64,000 nt of DNA from Argopecten irradians (GCF_041381155.1 NC_091136.1:46118284-46182283), one strand, 5' to 3'. Shown: positions 1 through 15,200, numbered from the stretch's first letter. Made by a program: numbers and translations. Notes: generated by a model not told the origin, from the sequence alone.

Positions 1-2894
1 AATGTCTGGGCCCCTGGTGTGCTTGGAACACATCCGGGTAACTGTGTGTCTGCGTCACCTCAAGGCCTAGTGCCAATAGACTGTACTACTGAGAGTTTCT
101 TCATATGTGAAAAAGTTTTAACATCTTTATAACAATTCGAGGATAACAAATGCAATTATCAACACTTCCATCTTTTTACTTCCTTGTTTGGAAATAATGA
201 TTGTGTTAAATTCATGTGTACAGTATTGTTAAAAAGAAAAAATGATTCAAATAAAATAAATGAAAATCCATTATGAGCTTACACAGAATAATACTGTTGG
301 TAGAATATGTAATTGTTTCGCCTACTATAAGGTTATTTCAAAAACATTTACAACAACCTTAATATAAAATTGAATTCAGAATGTATACGGTGATCTAGCA
401 ATGTTCTAAAAATATTTTTATTAGAAATAAGTCACATTTGGGTCTCTTGTTCAGTAGATTACCGTTAGCTATATAGAATGCATTCAATCAAGTCCAAGAA
501 GATTTTTAAGAAACAAGAAATGTTCATATTGCTGAGTTTTATTAGATTCAATGACAAAGTTTAACACAGTAACAACAACAATTCATAGGCAATTTGTAGG
601 CAAAGTGTTCCGCCCTGAGACCAAGTGGGCATAGTTCAGTGTAGTATAGCATTACCATGGTTACTGTTAAACAACCATCAAGTGTTCCCGTATAACTAGT
701 TACCATTGAAACTATAATGTATTTATTATGTCCACAAACCAGTTACCATTGAAACTTTTATGTATTTATGATGCTCAAACTATTGAATGATTAAGTATGG
801 ATAGTTGTTCATTAGAATTTCTAACAAGGTATATTGACTTGTGCATCCGCTAACTCGATCTCGCACTCAAGAACAATTTTACACATTTTAAGTAAACAGA
901 TATATAAGATATATAGTTTTCATCAAGACGAAACAAACGATTTGATCTCAACAGATTTGGAAATTTACCTTTGTGTTTTTCTTTTGGATACCTTCTAGTT
1001 AAGACTTTCTCGAACTACGTTTTTCCGTATTTTTCTTTTCCTTTTGTAATTACATTTTATGCAACTAATATGGATAATTTTGTAAGTACTTGCACATGTA
1101 TAAAGTGGATAACTTTTATAAAATCAGTATTGCTATTCTTAAAGCTATCTTAAAGTTGAGGTGCTAAAACATGTACATACATTCATTCATATTTTATGTG
1201 ATTCATGAAAAAGGCACAAGCTGAGATAATGTCAATCGTCTCCTATTTTTGGTTGTTAATATAATTAAACATCTACTCAAGCCTCTTGGTTATGTTCGGG
1301 ACTGTCATCTATATTACCTGGTATCTTATATATAACAATGATGTAAAGGGAAGGGAATTGAACAATTGGCAGAAGTGATTTTTCGAAGATCATGATAGGA
1401 CCCTGAGTGTATGTAATCACAAAAACAATCCTTATACAACACTACACAAATATTACAGCATATTTTACATCAAAGCAAACTTTGCATATGGTAATTTAGC
1501 TTTTGAAATAGGTTACATTTAATTTGAAAGTGTATTCACAAAAAATATGTCTAAAATGTTTATGTGATATTCAAAACAATCCTTTATTTATATAACAAAA
1601 TTGTATGTGTATTTGACTGGTCATGATTAAAGTGCTACTCAGTAGATAATTATAATAGGTGTAGAATTCTAATGGAACATTTTGTACATGTCATTTGGCA
1701 CGTGGCGTCATATAAACAGCAGAGACAATAAAACATTTTGGTTATAGGTAATAAATAAGACATAGATTTGCTTTTACGACTCAAATATAACTAGTCATTC
1801 AAAGTTACAAAATTGTAAAAAAAATCTTAATATAACCATTGCATTAGTTTATTTCAGTAACTTTGTTGGGTTTTTTTTTTAATTGATACTTTACTTCTAC
1901 ATCTGATATTAAATCAAAGGCTACGGTGAACTAAATTCTAATATTCAAATCCAGTGATTATTTTTTTTAGTATAATAAATTATTACATAAGTCCATTACT
2001 GATATTTCTAACTCATGTGACTGTGACTGTTCTGTTTTCAAGTTATTCGGATTAATTTTATGCATGATTTTATTGTATTGTTATTTTACAAATGTGTGTG
2101 AAAAAAAAATCGAAAAACACTATTTGCAAAATACAATATTTCATTTTAATCTTCAATATATTGCGCAGTTTGACTATATCTCAGAGTTTATCACTAATTT
2201 ATTTTGTGTACCATGAGATGATCAGTATGAAATCACATAAAACATCAGTATCTATCAATATCTATCTTTTTAAATCACCATACACTGGCTCTTTAAAGTC
2301 ACAAATTTAAGTAGTTCAACTTTCATAAAGATTTTAGTCTTAATCAATGTAGAGTAGCAGTGTTCTCTCCCAGAAATGTAAATAGACACGATGGGATTAA
2401 CTTTGTTTCTGTTTATGTGTGATGTGTTTACAGCTATGTTTCACAACAATGAATATAAAATATCTTGGTCTATTTTTCATAGAAAACGTAACTATAGATG
2501 CCATGAGTCTTTGTTGACCTAAATAGCTAGGAACAATGTCTTATATTTTCAGAAATATTTAATAATTTGAAAAAATATAGACTGGAAAAATGACTATTAA
2601 TACATGTAGCTAGTTGTTTGTTTCCTTCAATATAAAGTTTGTTTTTAAAATAGAAAAGTATCTTTTTCGGCCAGTCTTGAATGTTGAATGTAATAAGCAA
2701 CTGTAAAATTGTGTAAGCAATTTATGTTGCTAAAACAAAACAGATATCTCCTTAAAGTGAAATCATAATTGCATCTTTGGCAAGTATCCATGGTGCAAGC
2801 TACAACATACAACTCGGTCATTTAAAATTTGTGAAGGCATTACTGTAATCCTCAAAATATCCCAGAAGACTTTATCTATGCAGACAAATATGTT
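1..2894. other. No gene recognised; AT-rich intergenic DNA
   Basis: Downstream of ATG14. No open frame here resembles a protein I know. The only structure noted is a short direct duplication near 700-770 (two copies of a block containing agttaccattgaaact). It may include the ATG14 3' UTR. Confidence 0.5.
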
Positions 2895-3078
2895 TACCGT
2901 ATTCAATCCGATAAGCACCCAGGGCGGTTAAAAATTGAAAAATGAAGGGGCACTTAATAGGACCAGAAAAGTAATACTCAGAGGAAGATACTAATGAATT
3001 TACAAAAGAAAGCAAGGCCTCAAAAAGGGGAGGGTGGCACTTATAGGGAAAAGGGCGCTCATTGGGTCAAATATGGTA
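2895..3078. mobile_element. Short MITE with TACCRTATT inverted ends
   Basis: Begins TACCGTATTCAATCCGATAA and ends with the imperfect inverse (ATTGGGTCAAATATGGTA), with the inverted inner motif AGCACCC/GGGCGCT; 184 bp. A related shorter copy is at 59758-59851. No coding capacity. Confidence 0.6.
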
Positions 3079-3288
3079 CTTGAAATAAGCTAGCTGCAAT
3101 ATACTGATAGATGCAAATTCTGTGATCAGTTAAGTATTAGTTCAATAATCCAGTAGTCCTAAGTGTACCCTTTCACTATTTGGCAGTGATATATATAAAT
3201 TCATTCGATTAGAAGCTCTGATACCTAAAAAATTAAATTGACTCAATATTACCCAATAACTAGAAAGAAAACTAAAAGATGACTGATG

Positions 3289-6200
3289 TCATCTTTTGTC
3301 AGAAGGTGTTGGCCCTCTGAAGAAGGATACAAGAGAGGCAGCTGCTGATGTGACAAACGCACTGGCAGTGAGATGAGCCGCATCGGTAGTCGGAGGACAA
3401 TAAGAGTTAGATTGAAGGGTAGAACTGAACACGGCACGATTCCCCATCTCACTCTCATCAATGTTATGTGGTACTTCCTCCCAGTCTGGTGGTAGTGTAC
3501 TCTCTCCTTCACGTGTGAAGAGTTCTGCCTGACATTCATCCTCCTCGCGTTCTTCATCTGTAGATATGGTTATCTCTCCTACAGACTGCAGCAACTCTTG
3601 ATTCACAACAAAGGATTGTATTCTGGAGAAAATAAAACATTTGGTTGATTACAATGAAATGAGATTGTTGATAAAACCAGACCTAATTCCTGGCTTTGAT
3701 AGCCCTTCATACCAGCATGCTGAAGGCCAAATATAAGTACCCTAGGCCTTTCGATTTTCAAGAAATTGTTTGAAAGCAAAATTTATGGATGACGCAAAGC
3801 GAACGGCGGCAGACAAAGCATGATGACTACTTCGGGTGAGATAACCTATTAAAATAGTAAGTAAATAATAAAGTGATAGTAAAAGACAACATTTAGTGCC
3901 ATCCAACAAAACCATTATAACTTATATATTAATTACAGACCTTACTCTCTTAATCTCTGAAGCTCTGATAAACCGTACCAAGCATCAAACAGTTTTTAAC
4001 TTGTCTCGTTACACATCACCCCCTCTTCAACTCTTTCCGTACCTACGGCGACTATAGTCGACAGGACTTTATCCTCTCTCTTCCCCGTTGTCGACTATAG
4101 TCAACAGGATTTTACCCTCCCTCTTCCCCGTTTTCAACTATAGTCGACAGAATTTTACCATCCCTCTTCCCCATTGTCGACTATAGTCAATAGGATTTTA
4201 CCCTCTCTCTTCCCCGTTGTTGACTTTTACCCTTTCTCTTCCTCGTTGTCCTCTCTCTTCCCCGTTGTTGACTTTTACCCTTTCTCTTCCTCGTTGTCGA
4301 CTTTGACCCTCCCTCTTCCCCGTTGTTGACTATAGTCGACAGGATTTTACCCTCTCTCTTCCCCGTTATCGACTATAGTCAACAGGATTTTACCATCCGT
4401 CTTCCCCATTGTCGACTATAGTCAATAGGATTTTACCCTCCCTCTTCCTCGTTTTCGACTGTAATCAACTGGATTTTACCCTCCCTCTTCCCCGTTGTTG
4501 ACTTTTACCCTCCCTCTTCCTCGTTGTCGACTTTGACCCTCCCTCTTCCCCGTTGTTGACTTTTACCCTCCCTCTTCCTCGTTGTTGACTTTTACCATCC
4601 CTCTTCCCCATTGTCGACTATAGTCAATAGGATTTTACCCTCACTTTTCCCCGTTGTTGACTATAGTCGACAGGATTTTACCATCCCTCTTCCCCGTTGT
4701 TGACTTCTACCCTCCCTCTTCCTCGTTGTTGACTTTTACCATCCCTCTTCCCCATTGTCGACTATAGTCAATAGGATTTTACCCTCCTCTTCCCCGTTGT
4801 TGACTATAGTCGACAGGATTTTACCCCCTCTTCCCCTTAGACTCAATAGGATTTTACCATCCCTCTTCCCCATTGTCACAATAGGATTTTTCCCCGTTCC
4901 GTTGTTGACTCTAGTTGACAGGATTTTACCCTCCCTCTTCCCGTTTTCAACTATAGTCGACAGGATTTTACCATCCCTCTTCCCCATTGTCGACTATAGT
5001 CAATAGGATTTTACCCTCACTTTTCCCCGTTGTTGACTATAGTCGACAGGATTTTACCATCCCTCTTCCCCGTTGCTGACTTCTACCCTCCCTCTTCCTC
5101 GTTGTTGACTTTTACCATCCCTCTTCCCCATTGTCGACTATAGTCAATAGGATTTTACTCTCACTTTTCCCCGTTGTTGACTCTAGTTGACAGGATTTTA
5201 CCCTCCCTCTTCCCGTTTTCAACTATAGTCGACAGGATTTTACCATCCCTCTTCCCCATTGTCGACTATAGTCAATAGGATTTTACCCTCACTTTTCCCC
5301 GTTGTTGACTATAGTCGACAGGATTTTACCATCCCTCTTCCCCGTTGCTGACTTTTACCCTCCCTCTTCCTCGTTGTTGACTTTTACCATCGCTCTTCCC
5401 CATTGTCGACTATAGTCAATAGGATTTTACTCTCACTTTTCCCCGTTGTTGACTCTAGTCGACAGGATTTTACCCTCCCTCTTTCCGTTTTCAACTAATC
5501 CGTTTTCAACTATAGTCGACAGGATTTTACCATCCCTCTTCCCCATTGTCGACTATAGTCAATAGGATTTTACCCTCCCTCTTCCTCGTTGTCGACTATA
5601 GTCAACAGGATTTTACCCTCCCTCTTCTCCGTTTTCAACTATAGTCGACAGGATTTTACCCTCTCTCTTCCCCGTTGTGGACTATAGTCAACAGGATTTT
5701 ACCCTCCCTCTTCCCCGTTTTCAACTATAGTCGACAGGATTTTACCATCCCTCTTCCCCGTTGTCGACTATAGTCAATAGGATTTTACCCTCCCTCTTCC
5801 CCGTTGTCGACTATAGTCAACAGGATTTTATCCCTCCCTCTTCCTAGTTGTCAACTATAGTCAACAGGATTTTACCCTCCCTCTCCCACCTTGTCGACTA
5901 TAGTCAACAGGATTTTACCCTCTCTCTTTCACGTTGTCGACTATAGTCAACAGGATTTTACCCTCCCTCTTCCCCGTTGTCGACTATAGTCAACAGGATT
6001 TTACCCTCCCTCTTCCCCGTTGTTGACTATAGTCAACAAGATAGGATTTTACCCTTCCCTTCCCAGTTGTCGACTTTAGTCAACAGGATTATTTTAACCT
6101 CCCTCGTCCTCGTTGTTGACTTTAGTAAACATGATTTCACCCTCTCTCTTCCCCGTTGTCGACTATAGTCAACAGGATTTTACCCTCCCTCTCCCACCTT

Positions 6201-9200
6201 GTCGACTATAGTCAACAGGATTTTACCCTCCCTCTTCCCCATTGTCGACTATAGTCAACAGGATTTTACCCTCCCTCTTCCCAGTTGTTGACTTTTACCC
6301 TCCCTCTTCCCCGTTGTCGACTATAGTCAATAGGATTTTACCCTCCCTCTTCCTTGTTGTCGACTAGTCAACAGGATTTTATCCTCCCTCTTCCCTGTTG
6401 TCAACTATAGTCAACAAGATTTTACCCTCCTTCTTCCCCATTGTCGAATATAGATGTCAGGATTTTACCCTCCCTCTTCCCCGTAGCTGTTGTCAACTAG
6501 AGTCAACACTTGATATTAACTTCCTTTTTTCGAAATAAATTTCCTAGTATATTTAAATTTTCAATACAATGATATATGAAAAATATTTTAAGTGTGAAAT
6601 TAACTTTCTGGATGATAAATAAATAACTATTTTCACAATATATATCGTTTTAATGACAGAAGAACAAGAAAATCAAACAGAAGTTATCATCATATACACA
6701 ATGGTGGTTTAGTGCACCTTTGCTCCAGATTGAAATATCAAAATAAAATCTTGATGTAGACTTTAAATAATTCTTAAGAATATTACTAGTAAGTTAATAT
6801 GAATAATAATTGATTGAACCAACATTAGCATGTTTAGATTAAATGAACAACTGGACAATTTATCCGTCATTTTCACAAAAACTTCCAGGGGTGAGATTAA
6901 TTACTACTACGGAATTCGGAAAGAGTTAACCATGGTTTTTTTTACCCAGAATTTGTACTGACCTTCCTAGACTTGTATGCCTGACTAGTAGACATATGTT
7001 TCCTAAAGTGTTCCTGGGATCTATGAGAGGACAGTCCGCCAGGCCTTGGGAGAAACAAAGGTACAGCACATTCTGGTTGAGGCAGGCAACAGAGTTTCGA
7101 AAATTCTTCTCTGTCACCTCTGCACCACAAAATACGCTGAAATATACCAAAACAATAGGATATGTCATTTCTGTCATCAAAGTACATAATATTTATCTAT
7201 AATATTGGTGTATCGAATCCAAACGAAAAACTTGACACTGAATAATCCATCACACAAGCCAGTAATATTCAGTGTCATTAATACTGTAATAGGGAGGGTT
7301 TTCCACAAGAGACCCGGAGGGACGATCCGACTGTAGCTCCGTTATATGTATAAGTCCCAAATCGTGATCGTATAGTATTTTTACTATACAACAGAGTCCA
7401 CAGTCGTCACAAATCCTCTCCGGATCCCGTTTCCTCCACAGGTTACAGGCCTGTATAACAACAGGTTCGATCTCTAGGATGTAGCGGAAGCACAGATACT
7501 AATCCAATAACTCAACTAGGTAAATACAGGTACAAACAACTATTTATTATATAAAGACAAGTAATACAGAATTGACAAAGAATATATTTACAATATTATA
7601 GTGCCTGATCTAGACAACTTACAGTAAGAGAAACAAGTATACAATTATACTATATGAAGCAAAACCCTAATTATATAGCTACAGAACAACAATACCATGT
7701 GTTCCCAAACACTGTCCAACAACACCTAACGGGAGACAACCGACCTACCAAATGTTCCCAACTCTAAGAGACATAACTAACTGTGTAAATAGGTTTCCTA
7801 TGGATGTCTAAGCCCTAAGCCCCTGACAATCCCCTAGAACGACACAAACCATTGTTAGTCATGTAGCTCTAAGTATAAACCCAAATGGTAGTTCAGAGAC
7901 CCCGCAAGTGTTGCACTGTTGACAGTGCACGGCGTGGTTCTGTCCCTAACCCATTCTCCCTAGTCAAGACCAAAGCTTCCTTAGAAGCAACCCCTTTTAT
8001 AACAACTCATCAACCCAGTACCCCAAAGTGACCACTGATTGGTCAAAGTCCGGACAGAGCACCATATTTAGGTGAAACCATTGCTACAACAACCCACCTA
8101 CACACTAAATATAACTTCCGCTTAAATACAGACAAGGCTCAACTGACTGATAAACACCTCCCACGTGTACCACACGTGTACTCCGGCCAGCAGTCAGCGG
8201 TCAGCATCGGGGTGATCATGAGGACAACTAGGTTGATGAATGTGACTGCTAAACAGCAAGCACACCATAGATAAGACCTGTTCTCATGTAGTATTCCCCT
8301 GAATTTGGGTCAAAGATACATAAACAGATCACTGAAGTGAAGACTTAGAAGAGTGCAATAACAAATATACATACTGTACAAATAAATGCAACAACAACGA
8401 TAGAAACCTGTTCTATCACAATACATAATGTACATGTAAGAAAAAGAGATTTAAAAAAAAAAGAAAATAGTAAATACCTTATCAAAATTAAATTTAGAAA
8501 TGATTCCGTGGATTTGAATAACTACAGTGTTTTTATTAGAAAATACTGTAAACGTACTGATTTTAGTGCAAATGCAAAAAATGTATATTATGATTGATTT
8601 TTTAGCACAGTTATAAATTAGTACAATTCGGTGGTTCAATATCGGAAATATCCTTTTACAAAATTTAGAACTGGACATCAAATAAGACTACAAGACAGAG
8701 TGAAAAGTGCTAAAAATAAAAATGCTAACAGTATTCAAGGTAAACTATTCATAGTATATAATAACTAATAGGTGTAACAATCAAACTGATAGAACTAAAA
8801 TAAGTAAGCTTACAGTATTCAAGGTAAACTATTTATAGTAAATAATAGCAAATACAGTATTCAAGGTAAACTGTTTATATTATATAATAACTAATACTAA
8901 TAGGTGTAACAATCAGACTGTTAAAACTACAAAGATTTAGTATATTTTACAGAAAGCCTAATATGTACAAAGTTTTAATAGCAAACATTAGATGTCAAAA
9001 CCCTAAATATCCTATAGCCAGTTTTTTTTAGTGGGAATGATATTTTCATGACTTCGCAGGAAAATGCTATATGATTGCAAAAACTTGATAAGCAAAATAT
9101 TAAGAAATGGTTGATTCACATAAACCCTTGAAGACAGATCGCAAAAACTTAAAACTGCAGACTAAATCAAAGTCATTTTTAATTCAAATCATGGAATTTT

Positions 9201-12200
9201 TGACACACAAAAATAATTCACTGTCCATTAATAACAATAATCTCCTGTGTACCTGTGGTGGTTGGAATCCTTATGAAGAATGTAAGTCTAGTTACTAGTT
9301 TCCTACCTGTAATTCTGTCTATGGACTAAAGGTACATCTAACAGAGAAGACAGAATGGACACCAACTGACTGGCGTAACACAGGGCTGCACTGATCCGGT
9401 GACCAGGGTTACGCAGGCTGTTGTCAGGATCACCATTGTTCTCACGGCTCGTGGCCACTGGAAAACAAATCACAAGTCATACTTTACAATTTGGAAATTT
9501 CTGTTTTGATGTTAACAAGTTTGGATTTTGGTTATATTCAACTTAATATCCAATCATCATGTAATTTCAGGGAATAACATTTTTTTCTCGCAACAATAAC
9601 AGTGTTCTTAATAACAACATCAAACTGAATTTCATATTTTGTAAACTTCCAATTCAGATTATGAATCCAAAGCAGATCAATTTCTTTACATTATACTTAT
9701 CTGTTATTTATGTGTAATTAACTGCTTCAAACATGGATTCAAATACAAATGTTATTTTACAAGGGAAGCAGCTCTTTTTAAAACTCTGTTTAAAGTTACA
9801 AAAATGCCATCAACAAGCATTGCTCTTTCTATGAGCAGTTATGTAAAGAATTTTTCAAAGCAAATATTAATTGCTCTTGACTTACCCCAGATATTATAGG
9901 GTGAGTAGTCCCCTGAAGAAGGCAATGTTGGTTCAACAATCCTAAAATCACCATGGTTACCGTCTGTGTACACCCACTGACCACGGATGTAGGTCGTGTG
10001 ACTCGCATCACGCAACGCCTTTTCTGTACTAGCAGAGCTTGCACTCTCTTCAACCAAACTATAACAAATTAATAGGTTTGTTTCTATATTCTGAGGAAAA
10101 TTCTGAGTAAAGCTTTCTCTGATGTAATGACATAATATAATCACTATACATGTTTGATTTGTTTGGTTTAACATCCTATTAACACCCAGGCTCATTTAAG
10201 ATCAGGTTTACATGGGGGGGGAAGCTGGATTATCTGGAGAAAATTCAACGAACTATGGTCATACATGGCCAATGCCCCACATAGTTTCGAACTTGTTATC
10301 CAGAAGGGATTTGATGATATGTTCTGACATATTCAATAACCACTCAGCCACTGAGGCTCTGATAAAACTACAAAAATTCCTTCTCACACATGTATTTGCT
10401 AATTTTTCAATGAATAATCATAGACATTGGAAATAAAAAGAACACAACATATTCCATATGTATTGTCAACTGAACAAAATGCAAGATTACTTTTTCAAAA
10501 GCCGAGTTTGATTGAAACTAGAAATTGTAGGGATAGTCTTAGAAATATACATTGACATTAAAGTCATAGCTTTAAGATAAAAAAGAATGTACATGACATA
10601 TAAATGTATATATTATATTTGCGATGAAGAACCATCTTATTAAATGAATGCAATGTAAATATACATATATATAATACCTGTCTCGTTTAACTTCCAAAAC
10701 AGGAAATATGTAATGTGTCAGGTCAGACACATGTTTCTTTCTCTCCTTAGAAAGATTTTCAAGGACATCTCCTAGAGTGTTGAATTTTACTCCGTTTGAT
10801 GACTTTATTATCTTGATATAGTCTTTTATTCTCTGTTTTTTCTCCTGATGATTGCGACCCTTCACACGCTTAGCATGGTTTTCTCTGCTTATCACATCTA
10901 AGGATTGCCTTTCTGAAAAATAAGAAACAGAATTTCATAAAAGTACAAAAATATTTCACAAAAAGAGAGTACTTAAGTAAAAAATACTATGGATGTATCT
11001 GATGATAAAAAAACTATGGATGTATCTGATGACAAAAAAACTATGGATGTATCTGATGATAAAAAAAAACTATGGATGTATCTGATGATGCCAATTTAAT
11101 ATAATTATGGCTTAGAAATATAGAAACTTTCAAGCTGAATTGTATGGTTTGCTTCCATTGGTAAATAACATCAAAATGGATCATATAAAACATTTACATA
11201 ATAAATGTATTGTGAAATATATGTAGATACCTGCTGTTTTCATTTCCTTTGAAGCTGATAGTGTTAGTTTGAGCAATGCAATCTTCCTTTTACATTCCTG
11301 AATTTCTTGTTTCTGTAAATTTAAAACCTTGTTAACATTATTTGTGCAAAGTAATGAATGTCTATTTCCATATTGTAGTCTCACCAGAATCAAAAATCAT
11401 GAAAAAATCATTAAAAATAGGTGATATTTTGTAGGGTTATGGAATTATTGTCTCTTTTAGTGATAGAATGATGTACAAAAGTAGTTTGTGTGGGACTATT
11501 GTCTCTATTGGTGACCGAATGATGTCAAAAGTAGGTAGTTTGCATTTGACTTTTGTCTCTATTGGTGACAGAATGATGTCAAAAGATGATATTTGATGCT
11601 AACATCATTTCAGCAGGAAGATTACAAAGAGTTATGTTCCATTACCACTGGAGATACTAGTCCCACAGAAACGTTAATGGGTATCATGTTGTATGTAAAT
11701 TCAAATTAGTCCTATTAAATCAACAAATAAGCGGTATCAATTGCAAAATGATTGCACAAGCATGTGATTAACTATAAGCTTTTGCCCATTTAAATAAAAA
11801 AAAAGAACCTATAAAACCCACAACAAAATATGACAAACATTACAGTGAATAATTACAGTATCTGCACATATACGGATACAAAAAAATAGATTTGCTAAAT
11901 AGTATGATATATTTAAAGCCACTAAAAAGTGTCATATCTATACTTAAAGCATTCAGCAAATATGAATTCCTTCAATTTGAGTGGAAAGTTTTAACAATTA
12001 CCAAGGTATTTATTTGAATACTGCCAATCAACATTAGCTTTATTTAAAGATGCGTCACCGCCGACAGAGCATAAACGATATTCATCATTTGAACAATAAT
12101 TGGTGTTTAATCGTGTATACATAAGTCTAATTAACACAAAAAATAATATAAAATAATTTATTTTGCCTTTGGGTCTTGAGCATTCAGTACTTCATTCTAT

Positions 12201-15200
12201 ATAAGATATAGTACCCCGGAATTTTTTCGGGATGCAATTAATTATTTTTTTATATTTTTAACTTGTAGTAAAATTAGAAGCTCAAACTTTTCAATGGCGG
12301 TAATGGTGTAAAGTAAGTAACTTTTGTAACTGAATAAAAATACTAAATCGTCTGCTGCTGTTTTTGATAATGAAAAAATACCATTTGTCAGCGGTGGAGC
12401 ATCTTTAAATAGCATATATTTATGATAAATGAACCATATATAATTGATAAGTATGGTATTTATTAATAAGAAAATTACTATCAAATTAGTAAATATAAAT
12501 ACCTTTCGGTCAATGACATGTTTTTTGTTGACTGACTGACTGTTTCACTCTGAAATAAAGGATATTTCATGTTTTTACACGGTATTATGTGTATACAAAA
12601 CAGTGGTTAAGATGTCTCGACAAATTACCACAAGTCCTCAACCTCTAGTTCTGGGTCGCAAGGTTGAATCCCATGTGGGGCAGTTGCCAGGTACTCGCTG
12701 GTCGTTGGTTTTTCTACGGGTATTCCAGCTAGCTAGCTTTCCTCCACCAACAAACCTGGTATGACTCTAGCTCTTAAAAGTATGTTAAACCAAACAAACC
12801 ATAGAACTAGAGCTCTCCAGTGATTTATGGGATTTGCCAGGTAGAGTCCAGACCAACTTCGCTAGCCAAGGGTATAAGCCGATACTCTACTTTTACCCTT
12901 GGCATATCTGACTTCAGAACGGGTAGTCCCGCACTGCGCCACCTGCTGGATCACCGCAGTTGCGCCCCTTCCATTTACGTAATAAGCAACCAATTAAAAA
13001 GCTCGTATCATTGTTGTATGGTTGAAAAAATGGCAGCGCCCTATGAAACACGCGTGTTGTTTGCGACAGATTCAAAATACCAAAGATGAACATGTGTGTG
13101 AGTCATTTGTTTATTAGTGAGTTCGGACACCAGTTTTTGCGTTTCATGCAGAAGTTCTGCAGTGTCCAATTTTGTAACGAGATCGTAGTATATCTTTTAA
13201 TTGTTTAATTTGTGAAACATAAACCACGCACGTACTTTCCAATCTGTTTGGAGAGCAACGTCTCCAAGACGTTCATTTAGCTGGTATAAAACATCTAATT
13301 GATTAAATAGATAGTAATATAATTTCGCTAGGAGTTGATGTTGACAGATATGCCTGATGCCTCATTATACAAATGTAGGTCACTATACTACCGCTTCAGT
13401 TCAGTTTTGTTGACAAATCAAAGCTGCGTTTTCATTGGTCGCCTGAACCTAGCCGCATCCAATCAGAATTTGAAAGCAAAAACACCTGTTCTGAAGTGAG
13501 ATATGCCAAGGGTAGTAGGAAGAGAATCGGACTTAATACCCTTTGCTAGCAAAGTTGAGTCCAGACCAGACCTAAGATTTTTTTTTTTTTATTTTTTTTT
13601 TTTTGCCAATAAGCATCCAACCTGGATATAACAAACATGTGCACTATCTAATCATATAAATGTATTGTTTTTCCAACAGGATTGAATTTAATTAAAATCA
13701 TGATACTTTAATTGACAATAAGTTTACAGGAATTGATAAAAATCAATGGAAAAAAATATCTTTTTGCTTATTCATAACAGGGAAAAATTCTAATGAATTC
13801 TGTTGAGTGTATAATACCCAATGCAACCAGGAATTAAACCTGAGTCAGATCTCTAGTGGGAAAAACTATATATGGCCCTACCGACTAATCCAAAGAAGTA
13901 TATATACTAGTAGCTGTCATGTGTGACTCGACAGAGACAGTATTTAACAATATGTTCAAACCACACTGTTACACAGTAATATACAGCTAGTATTACACAG
14001 TTATATAGCAAAAATGTGAAGTAAAAAACTGAAAATATATAAATCAAAATTTAATCTTACTGTAGGAGTACGGAGTCTCTCTCTTTTGTAAGGATTTCTA
14101 ACTTGTGACTTTTATCTGTAAACCTGTAATTAAGAAATATAATAGTGTACATTTTGTATACACAAGCTTACACACTGTACAACTAGCTTAATATAGCTTA
14201 TACATGTTATAGTTAATGTGAAACAATTAGAATTACGAATTTACGATTATCTCTAGCACACGTCATTTTTTTCAAAATAAAGATATTTGAGAAGCGAAAA
14301 CTGACGAAGCAATATCTTCGATGTTACATCTTTAGGCCTATATAGGTGTAAGGTAGATAAAATACATGTAAGTTTAGTTACCCCTGAAAACGCCCCTGAA
14401 CTTAAAGGCCCACTACCTTTCCGGAGCAAAATTTAAAGGTTTCTTAAAAACATTAATAACAAAAGAAAATATATATCGATGGCTTAAGATGAGGTTACAA
14501 CACCAAACATATGCAAGATTTCCTGTCTAATGTACGATCACAGTGGAGATTCATTTCGCTGTTTTACCGTCTGGCGCAGCGATAGTCAACTACTGCGCGG
14601 CATTTAGGACGACGGCGGGAAACATTAAACGACCCGCGTTATGAAAATTAACATTTTATTTATTCAAATTAAACAGTTCTGAAGGTGATGATAAGTGTGC
14701 TAGTAAACGTATAGTTAATAACTTCTGCGTCTCTACAAAATTTTTGATCTCGTTTTACATTCCTATTTTAAAAATTAAAAACCGTTTCGGAAAGGTAGTG
14801 GCCCTTTAAGTGTATAATATAATGACATTAATTGCTGACTCATACTTCCGAGTGATTGTTATTCATTTTGTTACATCAAACAGTCAAGCACAAATATTAG
14901 AAAAATTGAGCGTGGCCTTATTGACAAAAATCACAAGGACGAAATTCGGTAATGAAGTTTCTTTCTTTTGTTTACATTTTGATTGGCTCCATCTGTCAAA
15001 CTAACGTTACGCACCTTTCGGGGTATGTGCCTTTGGAATGAACAAATAGGCCCTGATTCACACAAACTCTACAATAAAATGGTCTTTTACTGTATTCACA
15101 CACAGGACAGCGTTCTATAGCAACTTTGAGACCAGATGAACTTCCAAATGATGATGATAACTCGAACTCTGTAGGCGCCTCTTGCTCGTCTATGCTCGAG

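Noticed and set aside
4736-6168. Open frames on both strands across the minisatellite (for example 4755-5006)
   Set aside because: The unit length is not a multiple of three and units vary; the frames mirror the repeat and have no start context or homology.
12242-12484. Minus frame of 80 codons, with a similar frame at 63640-63900
   Set aside because: Both are translations of the family A MITE, so their similarity is repeat-derived, not a gene family.
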